From contig CAMYND010000009.1 of the NCBI GenBank assembly GCA_947259645.1, positions 71,241 through 135,240 on the forward strand: a stretch of 64,000 nt of DNA, in the 5' to 3' direction. Source of the DNA: Thermodesulfovibrionia bacterium. Lineage in GTDB: Bacteria > Nitrospirota > Thermodesulfovibrionia > UBA6902. A program made the translations under genes and the position numbers. Positions 18,855 to 28,334 of this stretch are shown here, one piece after another (within the stretch, counting starts at the first letter, position 1; each line of letters begins with the position of its first letter). The notes under the pieces were generated by a model. It was not told the origin of the DNA, searched no databases, and saw nothing but the letters and a program-made list of their open reading frames with translations.

Positions 18855-19229
18855 ATGAATATTAAACCAATCAAAACAAAATCAGATTATCAGGCAGCCC
18901 TTAAGGAAATAGAACAGCTTTTAGACTCCAAGCCTAAAACACCACAGTCTGATCGCCTGGAAGTGTTGACGATACTTGTTGAAGCTTATGAAGAAAAACA
19001 TTATAAAATTCCTTTACCAAACCCTGTAGAAGCCATTCTTTATCATATGGAAAGCCATGGTTTAACTCGAAAAGATTTAGTACCATACATTGGAAGCCGT
19101 GCTCGTGTATCTGAAATATTAAATCGAAAACGACCCTTGTCGGTTGATATGATACGGAAGCTTAATCAGGGTCTTGGCATCCCAGAAGAAATATTAATTC
19201 AACCATATGAATGTAAGAAAGCTGCTTGA
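18855..19229 (+). CDS. higA: HigA-type antitoxin with helix-turn-helix
   Basis: DNA-binding antitoxin of the HigA (COG5499-like) family, 124 aa. The N-terminal part (NIKPIKTKSDYQAALKEIE) is the usual HigA opening. The C-terminal helix-turn-helix includes GLTRKDLVPYIGSRARVSEI (about 74-93) and LNRKRPLS. It has a strong AGGAGGAA ribosome site and sits 15 bases after the higB remnant. As the toxin half is broken, this is an orphan antitoxin that may act as a repressor or neutralise related toxins. Confidence 0.88.
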   Translation: MNIKPIKTKSDYQAALKEIEQLLDSKPKTPQSDRLEVLTILVEAYEEKHYKIPLPNPVEAILYHMESHGLTRKDLVPYIGSRARVSEILNRKRPLSVDMIRKLNQGLGIPEEILIQPYECKKAA

Positions 19230-19454
19230 TCCTCATCATTACAACGTAATCATATTTAGATCGAAGAAACAAGCTTAGTTTTGCTTCAAAAGCCTGCCCC
19301 CCCCTAAAAGTCCGAAAAAATGCAGAAGGATATATTTATGCAGCAACACATTCATGCATTTATTAAAGGTAGAATGGCAGAATGTAACTCAATATTCTCG
19401 ACATATATTCTCCATACTTACTAAAACTAAACAAAAATAAAGTACAATTACTAT

Positions 19455-20903
19455 ATGTCCGTATTAATGATATTTACTGACAATAAAGCTATGATCTCTC
19501 TCGTTATTAAATTAAGAGCAGTCTTGCTTCTCCTGTTTTTCATCAGCTGTAACCCTCATGCACCAATTAAGTATATTACCCCCCTGGTGATTGGGAATGC
19601 ATCCTATTCAGTATTGTCCAGGGGCACTCTGTCTCAAAGTCGATGGTGGGAAGCATTGAACGACCCTGTTCTGGATGCGCTTATTGAAGAAGCGTTCTCT
19701 GCCAATCTGAACCTGAAACAGATTTATGCAAGGATCGAACAGACAATAGCTGCGGACAAACAGGCTGCCTCGTTCATGTTTCCGGAACTGAGCGCCGAAG
19801 CATCGGAGAGAAAAGATTGGGAATCGGACAATAATGAGGAAAGCACGTACACTACGTCCCTGTCACTTTCGTGGGAAATAGATTTATGGGGCCGGATCTC
19901 TTCGGCACGAAAGGCCGCGAACCATGATATAATTGCCACGCGCGAAGAACTTGAAGCAGCCGCACTGCTCCTGAGCGCCAGTGTCGCTGAAACATATTTC
20001 CAGATAATAGAGCAAAACCTTCAACGTTTACTGCTAGATCAGCAGATACATGCTGGTGAAACATTACTTGAGCTTATTGAACTGCGGTTTGCTTATGGAG
20101 GGTCTTCTGTTGTTGATATTTACCAGCAGCGGCAGCAGCTTGCTTCAACACGAGCGCAAATGCCGGTTGTTCAGTCCCGTTTAAGGACATTGGAGAACAG
20201 GTTGCAGGTCCAGCTTGGACGTTCACCCGGTGATCTGACTATGAAAGTTTCAGCTGACTTTCCGGAACTTCCTGCATTGCCCTTTACAGGGATCCCGGTT
20301 AACCTTTTAACAAACAGGCCTGACCTGAGACGCATATATAATCAAATGGCCGCGATAGACTACCGAGTTGCCGAGGCTGTGGCAGATCGTTTTCCGAAAA
20401 TCGAGCTTGGCGGCAGCGCCGGATTCAGAAACGGTTTTTCCACAGAGGACAGGCTGATGACCCTTCTGCTGCAGGGAATCGCACCGGTCATTGACTGGGA
20501 CAGGCGGAGCGCTGAAGTCAGAAAGCGGGAGGCCATGTTCAGGGAAGAGCTGGCCCGATACTCGGGGTCGTACCTGGTCGCAATAGAGGAAGTGGAAAAT
20601 GCACTATGGATGGAAAAGTATCAGTTTGACCTGCTTCAGGCGCTTGAGGAGCAGCTAAGCATCGCACAATCAAACCTGCGGGAAACCCGCAACCGTTACC
20701 GGCAGGGCCTGACTGATTACCTTCCGGTTCTTGCAGCACTGCAGACCCTTCAGGGTCTTGAACGGGATATCCTGTCAGGCCGGAGACAGTTAATATCAAT
20801 CCGCATACTTTTATACCGATCATTGGGAGGATCAAGGCTCATGGCGCGCAAGGAGTCTGTTGAGAGCGCAAAAACTAATAGATCCGAAGGGGTTGTCAAA
20901 TGA
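19455..20903 (+). CDS. Outer-membrane efflux lipoprotein, TolC/OprM type (system 1)
   Basis: Outer-membrane channel of a tripartite RND pump. A lipobox (LLFFISC, Cys about 32) predicts a lipidated N-terminus, as in OprM/NodT proteins. Two outer-membrane-efflux repeats follow, with the typical WWEALNDPVLDALIEEA (about 61-77) and a repeated coiled-coil pattern. At 482 residues it has normal length. The ATG at 19491 (MISLVIKLRA) would give a cleaner signal peptide than 19455; neither has a strong ribosome site. It overlaps the adaptor gene by 4 bases. Confidence 0.9.
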   Translation: MSVLMIFTDNKAMISLVIKLRAVLLLLFFISCNPHAPIKYITPLVIGNASYSVLSRGTLSQSRWWEALNDPVLDALIEEAFSANLNLKQIYARIEQTIAADKQAASFMFPELSAEASERKDWESDNNEESTYTTSLSLSWEIDLWGRISSARKAANHDIIATREELEAAALLLSASVAETYFQIIEQNLQRLLLDQQIHAGETLLELIELRFAYGGSSVVDIYQQRQQLASTRAQMPVVQSRLRTLENRLQVQLGRSPGDLTMKVSADFPELPALPFTGIPVNLLTNRPDLRRIYNQMAAIDYRVAEAVADRFPKIELGGSAGFRNGFSTEDRLMTLLLQGIAPVIDWDRRSAEVRKREAMFREELARYSGSYLVAIEEVENALWMEKYQFDLLQALEEQLSIAQSNLRETRNRYRQGLTDYLPVLAALQTLQGLERDILSGRRQLISIRILLYRSLGGSRLMARKESVESAKTNRSEGVVK

Positions 20904-22102
20904 AATATGTTATCTCTTTTCTTATTATTCTTCTGGCTGTAGGGGCTGCTGTCGGACTGTACAGGACAAGCCCAGAAACAAAGAGGGCTGTTCCCAGTCG
21001 CCCGGTCCCACTGGTTGAGACAGTTGAAATATCCCCGGGCAGAGAGGATGTTTTTATAGAGGCATTCGGCACGGTCGTCCCGGCCAAGAGCATAACACTG
21101 CAGTCAGAGGTAGAAGGCCGTATAATCAGCCAGAACCCTGAACTGATTCCCGGGGGGGTGATCAATATGGATGAGGTTCTGCTTCAGGTCGATCCGGCCG
21201 ATTATGAGCTGGGAGTCCTTGAATACAGGGCTGAACTTGAAGAGGCGAATTTTGAACTCGATCTGGAAAAGGGAAAACAGATCATTGCGGAGCGTGAATG
21301 GGCGTTAATGGAAAACGAGATCAAAACAGCTGAATCCGGGAAAAGCCTCGCTCTTCGTGAGCCTCATTTAAGACTGGCAAAAGCCAAAATAGACAAAGCA
21401 AAGAGCCGGCTGGCTTCGGCAGAACTGGCATTAAAGAGGACTACTATCAAAGCCCCTTTCAACGCACTCGTGCTTGAAGAGTTCATTGACACAGGTCAGC
21501 TGGTCACCAGGCAGACTCCGCTTGCGACACTTGTGGGTACTGATCAGTTCCGTGTGCAGGTGTCAGTCCCGGTATCAGTGCTTCAGCGGATCTCTTTGCC
21601 GGCAAAGACCGGACAGCATGGCCCATCTGCAAAGATAATATTTGAGACGGTCAGTGGCCGTGACATTATTCGTTCCGGTTATGTTCAGAGGATCATGGGT
21701 GACCTTGATCCTGAAGGGAGAATGGCCCGCCTGCTGATCGCTATTGATGATCCCCTTAATCTTCATACCGCTCATACAACTGGCCCGACAAAAGAAACAG
21801 TACTTCTGGGCAGCTATGTGAAGGTTATGATCAACGCCGGATCATTTAATAATGTATATGCTATCCCCAGGCAGGCGCTGCGGGAAGGCGACCAGATATG
21901 GGTAAAAGACAGTGACGACACATTGCAGATACGGCAGGTGGATGTGGTCTGGCGCCGCAAAGACAGCGTTATTGCAACCATTGAGCTGAAACCGAATGAG
22001 GAATTAATAATCAGCAGGCTTCAGTCGCCGTTGCCGGGGGTTAGGGTGAAGGCAAGGGGGGAAGAGGCGGAGGGGGAAAGGAATAAGGACGTAAAGAGGT
22101 AA
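20900..22102 (+). CDS. RND periplasmic adaptor protein (system 1)
   Basis: Membrane-fusion (HlyD/AcrA-type) protein linking the inner-membrane pump to the outer-membrane channel. It has an N-terminal membrane anchor (1-20), a lipoyl/barrel-sandwich half (about 60-80), a coiled-coil hairpin rich in Lys, Glu and Ala (about 105-180), and the second lipoyl half with TTIKAPFNALVLEEFIDTGQ (about 187-206). Beta-barrel domains follow. The 400-residue length is usual. Its C-terminus (about 388-400) is a charged EEAEGERNKDVKR tail reading into low-complexity DNA, which suggests the original stop has drifted. Confidence 0.9.
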   Translation: MKYVISFLIILLAVGAAVGLYRTSPETKRAVPSRPVPLVETVEISPGREDVFIEAFGTVVPAKSITLQSEVEGRIISQNPELIPGGVINMDEVLLQVDPADYELGVLEYRAELEEANFELDLEKGKQIIAEREWALMENEIKTAESGKSLALREPHLRLAKAKIDKAKSRLASAELALKRTTIKAPFNALVLEEFIDTGQLVTRQTPLATLVGTDQFRVQVSVPVSVLQRISLPAKTGQHGPSAKIIFETVSGRDIIRSGYVQRIMGDLDPEGRMARLLIAIDDPLNLHTAHTTGPTKETVLLGSYVKVMINAGSFNNVYAIPRQALREGDQIWVKDSDDTLQIRQVDVVWRRKDSVIATIELKPNEELIISRLQSPLPGVRVKARGEEAEGERNKDVKR

Positions 22103-22150
22103 AGGAGTAAAGACGTAAAGGGACAAAGGGACAAAGAGGTAAAGGGGAGG
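22080..22150 (+). repeat. Purine-rich low-complexity repeat between adaptor and pump genes
   Basis: Short degenerate repeats of the type GTAAAGAG / GGACAAAG run from the last codons of the adaptor gene through the gap to the pump gene. They are almost wholly purine on the + strand. Slippage-prone DNA of this sort probably extended the adaptor C-terminus. No function is evident. Confidence 0.6.
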
Positions 22151-22169
22151 AGATCATAGGTCATTATTT

Positions 22170-25100
22170 ATGTTAAGCACTGATACAGAAAGCGGCTTAC
22201 TGGCATGGATGACGAAGAACCATGTGGCGGCGAACATTCTTATGCTTGCCCTTGTCATTGGCGGGCTGATCGTTATGTTTGATATCAAGCAGGAGGTATT
22301 TCCGGAGTTTGAGCTTGATATTGTGGATGTTAGTGTTTCCTATCCGGGGGCGAGCCCTGAGGAAGTTGAGGAAGGTATTATCCTTGCGATTGAAGAAGAG
22401 ATCCGCGACCTTGAGGATGTTGAGCGAATTACGGCTGTAGCGACTGAGGGCAGGGCTTCGGTAACGGTTGAACTGCTCTCCGATGCAAATCCGGACAAAA
22501 TAGTTCAGGACGTGAAGAACAGGATAGACCGGATTACCTCCATCCCTGAGGATGCAGAGCGTCCTTCTATCAGCCTTCATACGCGCCGTCGTGAAGTTAT
22601 GAGGCTTGCGCTCTATGGAGATGTTGAGGAACGAACATTGTTTTACTTTGCCCAGAACATCCGGGAAGAACTCCTCGGGCTTCCTTCCGTTACTCAGGTG
22701 GACATAAGGGGCGTACGGGACCCTGAGATAAGCATTGAAATTCCCCAGTCTATCTTACGCTCATATGGTCTGACACTTGGTGAAATATCGGATATTATAC
22801 GTAAAAGTGCTGTAGATGTTCCTGCCGGGGGTATCAAGGCAGAGGGCGGTGAAGTCCTGCTCCGGACATCAGAGCGGCGTGACTATGCCAGTGAATTTGC
22901 GGGCCTGACAGTACTGAACAAGCCTGATGGCACAGAAGTACAAATAGGAAATATAGCACGGATAACCGACGGGTTTGCAGATTCTGAACGTGAAGCCTAC
23001 TACAATGGTCAACGCGCGGCCCTGTTCTCTGTCTATCGGACGGGCGAGCAGACACCGATAGAGATATCAAAGGCGGTCAGGCAATACATAAGTACACTTT
23101 CCCCGACGCTGCCTGAAGGAGTCAATTTCAGTATATCCAACGACAGGTCGGACCTGTACAAACAGCGGCTCGACCTGCTTCTCCGCAACGGCACTTTTGG
23201 ACTGGTACTTGTCCTGCTGCTGCTCGGCCTTTTCATGGAGGCACGACTGGCTTTCTGGGTCGCAATGGGCATCCCGATTTCGATCTCCGGCTCATTCCTG
23301 ATCCTGCAGTACATGGGGGGCAGCATTAATATGATATCGCTTTTTGCGTTCATTATCACTATTGGCATCATAGTAGATGACGCGATAGTCGTGGGGGAGA
23401 ATATTTACTATAAGCGCGAAAGCGGCATGCCTCCCCTTCAGGCCTCAATAGAAGGTGTCAGGGAAATGTCATCAGTCGTTACCCTCGCTGTTCTGACGAA
23501 TATCATTGCCTTCATCCCGCTGCTCTTTGTGCCGGGCTCCACGGGCAAGTTCTTTTCGATCCTGCCCGCAGTGGTTGTGGCTGTCTTTCTTATCTCACTC
23601 GTTGAATGTCTTTTTGTCCTGCCTGCGCATCTCACGTACGGTTATAAAAAAAACAGCGGGAGACTCATGGAAGTGCTGAACAAGGCCCCGCATATTTGTG
23701 AAAGGGGGCTGGCATGGGTTATCAGGAAGTGTTATTCTCCCCTGCTCAACGCAGCAGTATCAAACCGCTACCTCACAGCGCTTGCATTTCTTGCTGTGCT
23801 GGTTGTTGCATATGCATACTGGGACAGCGGCCGTATTGACTTTTCATTCAGACCGAGGATACAGACCGACAGGATCGATGCTGAGGTCACACTTCCGTAC
23901 GGTGCTCCGATCGAAGATGTAAGAAGGATTGCCAAAATTATCGAGGAAGGTGGGATCCGGGCCATAGAGAAGGCGGGAGGCATGAAGATACTGGAAGGTT
24001 TCATGACTGACATTGGACGACGCGGGGCCAATACAGCTGAGGTCAATTTTTTCCTTGTTCCGCAAAAGGACCGTGAAATTACAACACGTAAGTTCAGTAT
24101 TCAATGGCGCAAGGAAGTGGGTGAGATAGCCGGACTGGAAAGTCTTTTTTTTGATTACCTTGTGGGCCCTGGCGGATCAGCTGCCATTAATGTTGAATTA
24201 ACTCACCCTGACCCTGAAACTCTCGAACTTGCCGCAACCGAACTATCTATAGCAATAGCAGAATACGATGGCGTGACAGACATCAACGACGGGTTTGCGC
24301 GGGGCAAACTCCAGTATGACTTCAAAATACGTTCCGAAGGAAAAAGCCTTGGTCTGACCGCACGTGACCTGGGAACACAGGTGAGACATGCCTTTTACGG
24401 TGCAGAGGCGCTCAGACAGCAGAGAGGCCGTGATGAGGTAAAGGTTAAAGTCCGCCTTCCCGAATCAGAGAGGAAATCGCTCTATGATATGGAGCAGCTT
24501 ATGATACGGACACCTGAGGGCGGTGAGATCCCCCTGACGAGAGCGGCAGATTTAAAGAGCGGAAGGGCATATACAGAGATCATTCGCGTGGACGGAAAAC
24601 GCGTTCTTAATGTAACAGCAAATGTCATCCCGGGAGTTGCCAATGAGCACAAGATAATGGCCGGTCTCAAAACAAACCAGCTGCCCCGGATCCTTGCCAG
24701 CTACCCCGGTCTTAAGTATTCATTTGAGGGAAGGCAGAGGGAAACACGCAAGGCGCTCAGACACTTACTGCTCGGACTTGGCTTTGCACTGCTCGGTATA
24801 TACACTATCCTTGCTGTCATGTTCAGAAGCTACACACAGACCATATTTGTAATGGTCAGCATTCTTTTCGGGCTTGCAAGCGCGCTGGCAGGGCATGTTA
24901 TTATGGGCTACGATCTGAGCATTATAAGCATATTCGGAATGATCGCCCTCTGCGGTATTGTTATCAACGGGGGACTTGTGCTGACTGTGACTGCCAACAG
25001 AATGAGAGATAAAGGCGAAGACCCGGTTCAATCAGCAATCAACGCAGGCATCCGCAGATTCCGCCCGATCATGCTGACCGCGTTCACTACATTTATCGGT

Positions 25101-25265
25101 CTGGCGCCAATGATATTTGAAACATCGGTGCAGGCCCGATTCCTTATTCCAATGGCTATCTCACTCGGATACGGCATTTTATTTTCAACATTTGTCATAC
25201 TGTTGCTCACACCTGCACTTTATGTTATTCATCATGATATTTCTGTTCTTTTCAGAAAAAAGTAA
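22170..25265 (+). CDS. RND efflux pump, inner-membrane permease (system 1)
   Basis: Proton-driven AcrB/MexB-superfamily transporter, 1031 aa, with two halves. Each has a first helix, a large periplasmic porter loop and five to six further helices. Typical signatures include FPEFELDIVDVSVSYPGASP (about 45-64), the helix-4 acidic pair IIVDDAIVVGENIYY (about 400-414) and the C-terminal FRPIMLTAFTTFIGLAP (about 966-982). The helix-4 acidic residues are kept, so proton coupling is expected. Substrate is not predictable. No regulator is adjacent. Confidence 0.93.
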   Translation: MLSTDTESGLLAWMTKNHVAANILMLALVIGGLIVMFDIKQEVFPEFELDIVDVSVSYPGASPEEVEEGIILAIEEEIRDLEDVERITAVATEGRASVTVELLSDANPDKIVQDVKNRIDRITSIPEDAERPSISLHTRRREVMRLALYGDVEERTLFYFAQNIREELLGLPSVTQVDIRGVRDPEISIEIPQSILRSYGLTLGEISDIIRKSAVDVPAGGIKAEGGEVLLRTSERRDYASEFAGLTVLNKPDGTEVQIGNIARITDGFADSEREAYYNGQRAALFSVYRTGEQTPIEISKAVRQYISTLSPTLPEGVNFSISNDRSDLYKQRLDLLLRNGTFGLVLVLLLLGLFMEARLAFWVAMGIPISISGSFLILQYMGGSINMISLFAFIITIGIIVDDAIVVGENIYYKRESGMPPLQASIEGVREMSSVVTLAVLTNIIAFIPLLFVPGSTGKFFSILPAVVVAVFLISLVECLFVLPAHLTYGYKKNSGRLMEVLNKAPHICERGLAWVIRKCYSPLLNAAVSNRYLTALAFLAVLVVAYAYWDSGRIDFSFRPRIQTDRIDAEVTLPYGAPIEDVRRIAKIIEEGGIRAIEKAGGMKILEGFMTDIGRRGANTAEVNFFLVPQKDREITTRKFSIQWRKEVGEIAGLESLFFDYLVGPGGSAAINVELTHPDPETLELAATELSIAIAEYDGVTDINDGFARGKLQYDFKIRSEGKSLGLTARDLGTQVRHAFYGAEALRQQRGRDEVKVKVRLPESERKSLYDMEQLMIRTPEGGEIPLTRAADLKSGRAYTEIIRVDGKRVLNVTANVIPGVANEHKIMAGLKTNQLPRILASYPGLKYSFEGRQRETRKALRHLLLGLGFALLGIYTILAVMFRSYTQTIFVMVSILFGLASALAGHVIMGYDLSIISIFGMIALCGIVINGGLVLTVTANRMRDKGEDPVQSAINAGIRRFRPIMLTAFTTFIGLAPMIFETSVQARFLIPMAISLGYGILFSTFVILLLTPALYVIHHDISVLFRKK

Positions 25266-25440
25266 AGAGATATGGTGATTTTTATCGCGGAAGGCGTGCA
25301 GATCTGAGAGTTTTCAGATTAGGCGTTGCAACAAAATAATGAAAAACAGCATGCGCAGCGTGCTATTATGATCGTGTGATCAACTGATTTAAAAAGAAAG
25401 CACTAACTAACATTTACTCTATCAGTTTGAAGGGAGCCAT

Positions 25441-26691
25441 ATGCACATTAACAGTCCAGCCAGTACACCGTTACGTTTGAGGGGTTTCTTCCTGCCTGGT
25501 TCAGTTTTATTATTGTTTATCCTCTTATTCATGGCGTTGCCAGATAGTGCCCGCGCCAAGAATGGAAAAGATCCTGAAACGGTGATCAAGCGGAACGATG
25601 CAAACGGCGACGGCAAGATCAGCCGGAATGAATGGCGGAAATCCTCCGAGATCTTTGATCAGATCGACTCTGATAAAGACGGATCCTTGACTGTAGAGGA
25701 GCTGAGAGAGCGCTTTTCAGGCGGGGGAGGGAAAAAGAGAACGCAGTCTATGAGCTCCCCTGAAAAAAAGGCAGGCAATTTAAGTGCGGCTGGCGGTAAA
25801 AATCGTGGTTTGTGGTATGGCGATGAGCTTTATTGGCAGGGTCCTATCATCGATGCCCATAGCCAGGTTGATCAAAAAACAAATCTCTCTGATATTGTTC
25901 CCCTGCTTGATGAGGCTGGTGTGTCAAGGGTTATTCTGTCCACACGATTTAGCCAGCCAACTGCTGATATCCTCTCATTGGCCGCCCGTTACCCGGACAG
26001 GATCTTTCCTGCCGCCAAGACTAAAACAAAAGCATTTATGAAAGGTAAGGGTGGCTTCCCAAACGATTTTTATGATGAAATCAAGCGCTCTGAATTTATT
26101 GCCATGGCGGAAATTATCATGTGGCACGCTGAGAAGAAGGGTGTTGGGGCCGGAAAGGCAAGCATGAACCCGGACGACCCCCGGATTGAACTGATGATGA
26201 ACATGGCGAGGCAAAAGGGGTGGCCTTTTATTGCCCATGTCGAGTTCTCGGCCATGGGATTTGAGAAAGCCCGTTACATGAAGAAATTTGAAGCCTTCCT
26301 GACTGCCAACCAGGATATGGCTATCGGTATGATTCATATGGGGCAGTTGAAAGCAAAAGACGCAGCGAGACTTCTGCAGAAATATTCGAATCTTTTTTTC
26401 ATCACGTCTCACAGTAACCCGGTTACTGCGAAGTCATCGAGACTTCCGTGGACCAATATGTTTAAAGGGGAGCAGCTGGCGCCAGCGTGGAAAGAGTTGC
26501 TTCTTCGTTTTCCAGACCGTTTTGTCATGGCTTTCGACAATGTGTTCAATTTCCACTGGGAAGGCAAGTTCCTTCCCCAGGTCTTGGTCTGGCGCAAGGC
26601 ATTACGGGAGTTGCCCGAAGAAGTCAGCCACGCTCTCACGCATGGCAATGCTGAAAGACTGTGGAAACTTCCCCCTGCAGTTTTGCCTTGA
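25441..26691 (+). CDS. Exported EF-hand and amidohydrolase-like fusion protein
   Basis: A hydrophobic segment at about 18-37 ending in DSARA predicts export. Two EF-hand calcium loops follow, DANGDGKISRNE (53-64) and DSDKDGSLTVEE (76-87), then a Gly/Ser/Lys linker and a TIM-barrel-like region (about 130-410) resembling the amidohydrolase-2/TatD-like superfamily. Candidate residues are IDAHSQ (about 137-142), HVEFS, MIHMG and FDNVF. The usual first metal motif HxH is replaced by HSQ, so the metal site and activity are doubtful. The start at 25441 is preceded by AAGGGAG. Confidence 0.7.
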   Translation: MHINSPASTPLRLRGFFLPGSVLLLFILLFMALPDSARAKNGKDPETVIKRNDANGDGKISRNEWRKSSEIFDQIDSDKDGSLTVEELRERFSGGGGKKRTQSMSSPEKKAGNLSAAGGKNRGLWYGDELYWQGPIIDAHSQVDQKTNLSDIVPLLDEAGVSRVILSTRFSQPTADILSLAARYPDRIFPAAKTKTKAFMKGKGGFPNDFYDEIKRSEFIAMAEIIMWHAEKKGVGAGKASMNPDDPRIELMMNMARQKGWPFIAHVEFSAMGFEKARYMKKFEAFLTANQDMAIGMIHMGQLKAKDAARLLQKYSNLFFITSHSNPVTAKSSRLPWTNMFKGEQLAPAWKELLLRFPDRFVMAFDNVFNFHWEGKFLPQVLVWRKALRELPEEVSHALTHGNAERLWKLPPAVLP

Positions 26692-26863
26692 GAGTACATA
26701 AGAGCAGATTTTCTTGCATCAGTATATGCATGAGTGAAAGTCTGAGGATTTAAATACTCGCCTGTTACAGATCATAAACAAGTTCCAGCAGTGCTGAGTC
26801 CGCATTTGTAAATATTGAAAAAATGAATGGTGCTCTATACTGCGCAGCTTTTGTAAATGACCG

Positions 26864-28324
26864 CTAAACACCGCCGCCGGTGCGAAAACCGCCGGAACCC
26901 ATACCACCACGGCCTGGTCCGTGGCGCCAGCCGCCGCCCCTTGGAATCGGAAAGGGCAGTGATCCCCCTGCAGTTGGAAAGGGCAGACGCCACATGCCAC
27001 CCCGGCCAAAGCCTCCGCTGCCGAAGACCGGATTTGAGCGTATTTTGCGGTAACGATGCTCCCTTTGCAGGGCACGCCAGAGGTCATCAGCACTGGCTGT
27101 CCCGCTCATGAACTGGCCCAGGAGAACAGCAAGTCGGTCCCCGTTCTGAAATACAGAGTGAATGTTATCGTATCGCTTCTGTTTGTACTGCGCGCGCACA
27201 TTTTCAAGTTCTTTGAGCCGGGCAAGCTGCCTCTCATAGATCTCCCTGTTTTGCGCGATTGTGCTTTCAAGTTCCTTCTCATTCTCGCTCAGGTCTGAAA
27301 GTTCATAGACGATCATATCGTCTTCTGCTGTTGCGGTTGTCATCGCATACTGGCGCAATGCGCTGATATTTTCTCGCTCGTAGGCGCTGGACAGGGTGGT
27401 GATGCAGTCGCTGAAGTAATCATCTTTCCCTTCAGCAAAGGACGCCCGCTTCTGCAGGAGTTCCTGAATCCTGGCCTCGAGGTTCCGGATCTCTTTGTCT
27501 GTATCGTCAATGCGCTCCTCCGCTTCATCCAGAGCAGCACGTTTAACGGGTATGCCGCCTTTTTCAGCTGCATCTTCTTCCATTGATTTCAGCAGCTCAA
27601 ATTCCTTATGCGCTTCAGAACGCAGCCGTTCTGCATGCTGGCGAAGGCGTTTCGGTATTTCCAGAAGCATTGCATAATTCCGGCGCGCTTCTTCATAGCT
27701 GCACAGGCGGGCAACCCATTGGTCAAGAAGACGGGTCAGGGGGTTTGCGGAATATTGAGATGTTCCGTATCCCGCTTTCCAGAGATAGGAAAAGAGCCGG
27801 TCTTCTTCGTAAGGACGGCCCTTCGTAGCCCGGTCTTCTTCTGCCCGGGAGGTCTTATCTTCAGCGTGCCGGGCTACACTGTCAGATTTACTTGCCTGTT
27901 CAAACCTGTCCTTATATGCACTGTCCTGCTCAAGGACAGCCTGAACTTCAGCCTCGACAGTATCGAGTTCTTCTGCTGCGGCAGCGACCTGATCGCTCTG
28001 TTCCTCCCGTTTTATCGCTAATACGGAATCCTGTTCCCGTGCCTGTTCAATATTCTCTTTCAAAGAGGCCAGGGCGCTGTCCCGTTCAGCAAGCAGCTCA
28101 TTCACGCGGCGGTCAGCAGTGTCAAGGCCATTCATGATCTCACCGCTGATCAGCTGATCAAGACGGATGCGGGCAAGACTTTTGTATCGGACCCCTTCCT
28201 GCTGCCGAAGCTCCACCAGTTCGCGGCTTGTGGCCTGAATCTGACTGTCAATCTGTTCAAACTGCTGCCTGAGTTTTTGTAACGTGTTATCAATAGATCC
28301 CAGTGTCTGTCTTCCGGTCCACAC
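26864..28324 (-). CDS. Coiled-coil protein with glycine-rich C-terminal tail
   Basis: Unknown function, third gene of a three-gene operon. About 486 residues, almost all charged helix and coiled coil (about 5-160 and 220-430), without signal peptide or membrane segment. The C-terminus (about 430-486) is Gly/Arg/Phe/Trp-rich and ends GGFRTGGGV, which suggests a disordered interaction tail. I chose the GTG at 28324, seven bases after AGGAG; that AGGAG overlaps the stop of the upstream gene. The open frame can begin two codons earlier at a TTG. It probably acts with the two upstream proteins. Confidence 0.75.
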   Translation of the reverse strand: MWTGRQTLGSIDNTLQKLRQQFEQIDSQIQATSRELVELRQQEGVRYKSLARIRLDQLISGEIMNGLDTADRRVNELLAERDSALASLKENIEQAREQDSVLAIKREEQSDQVAAAAEELDTVEAEVQAVLEQDSAYKDRFEQASKSDSVARHAEDKTSRAEEDRATKGRPYEEDRLFSYLWKAGYGTSQYSANPLTRLLDQWVARLCSYEEARRNYAMLLEIPKRLRQHAERLRSEAHKEFELLKSMEEDAAEKGGIPVKRAALDEAEERIDDTDKEIRNLEARIQELLQKRASFAEGKDDYFSDCITTLSSAYERENISALRQYAMTTATAEDDMIVYELSDLSENEKELESTIAQNREIYERQLARLKELENVRAQYKQKRYDNIHSVFQNGDRLAVLLGQFMSGTASADDLWRALQREHRYRKIRSNPVFGSGGFGRGGMWRLPFPTAGGSLPFPIPRGGGWRHGPGRGGMGSGGFRTGGGV

Positions 28325-28334
28325 AATCAATCTC

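Noticed and set aside
19895-19905. Possible att repeat of the tRNA-Leu 3' end (CTTCGGCAC)
   Set aside because: Only nine bases match and they lie inside the efflux channel coding sequence; chance is sufficient.
27608-28021. 137-codon open frame opposite the coiled-coil gene
   Set aside because: Antisense shadow of a long charged coding sequence; no start signal.
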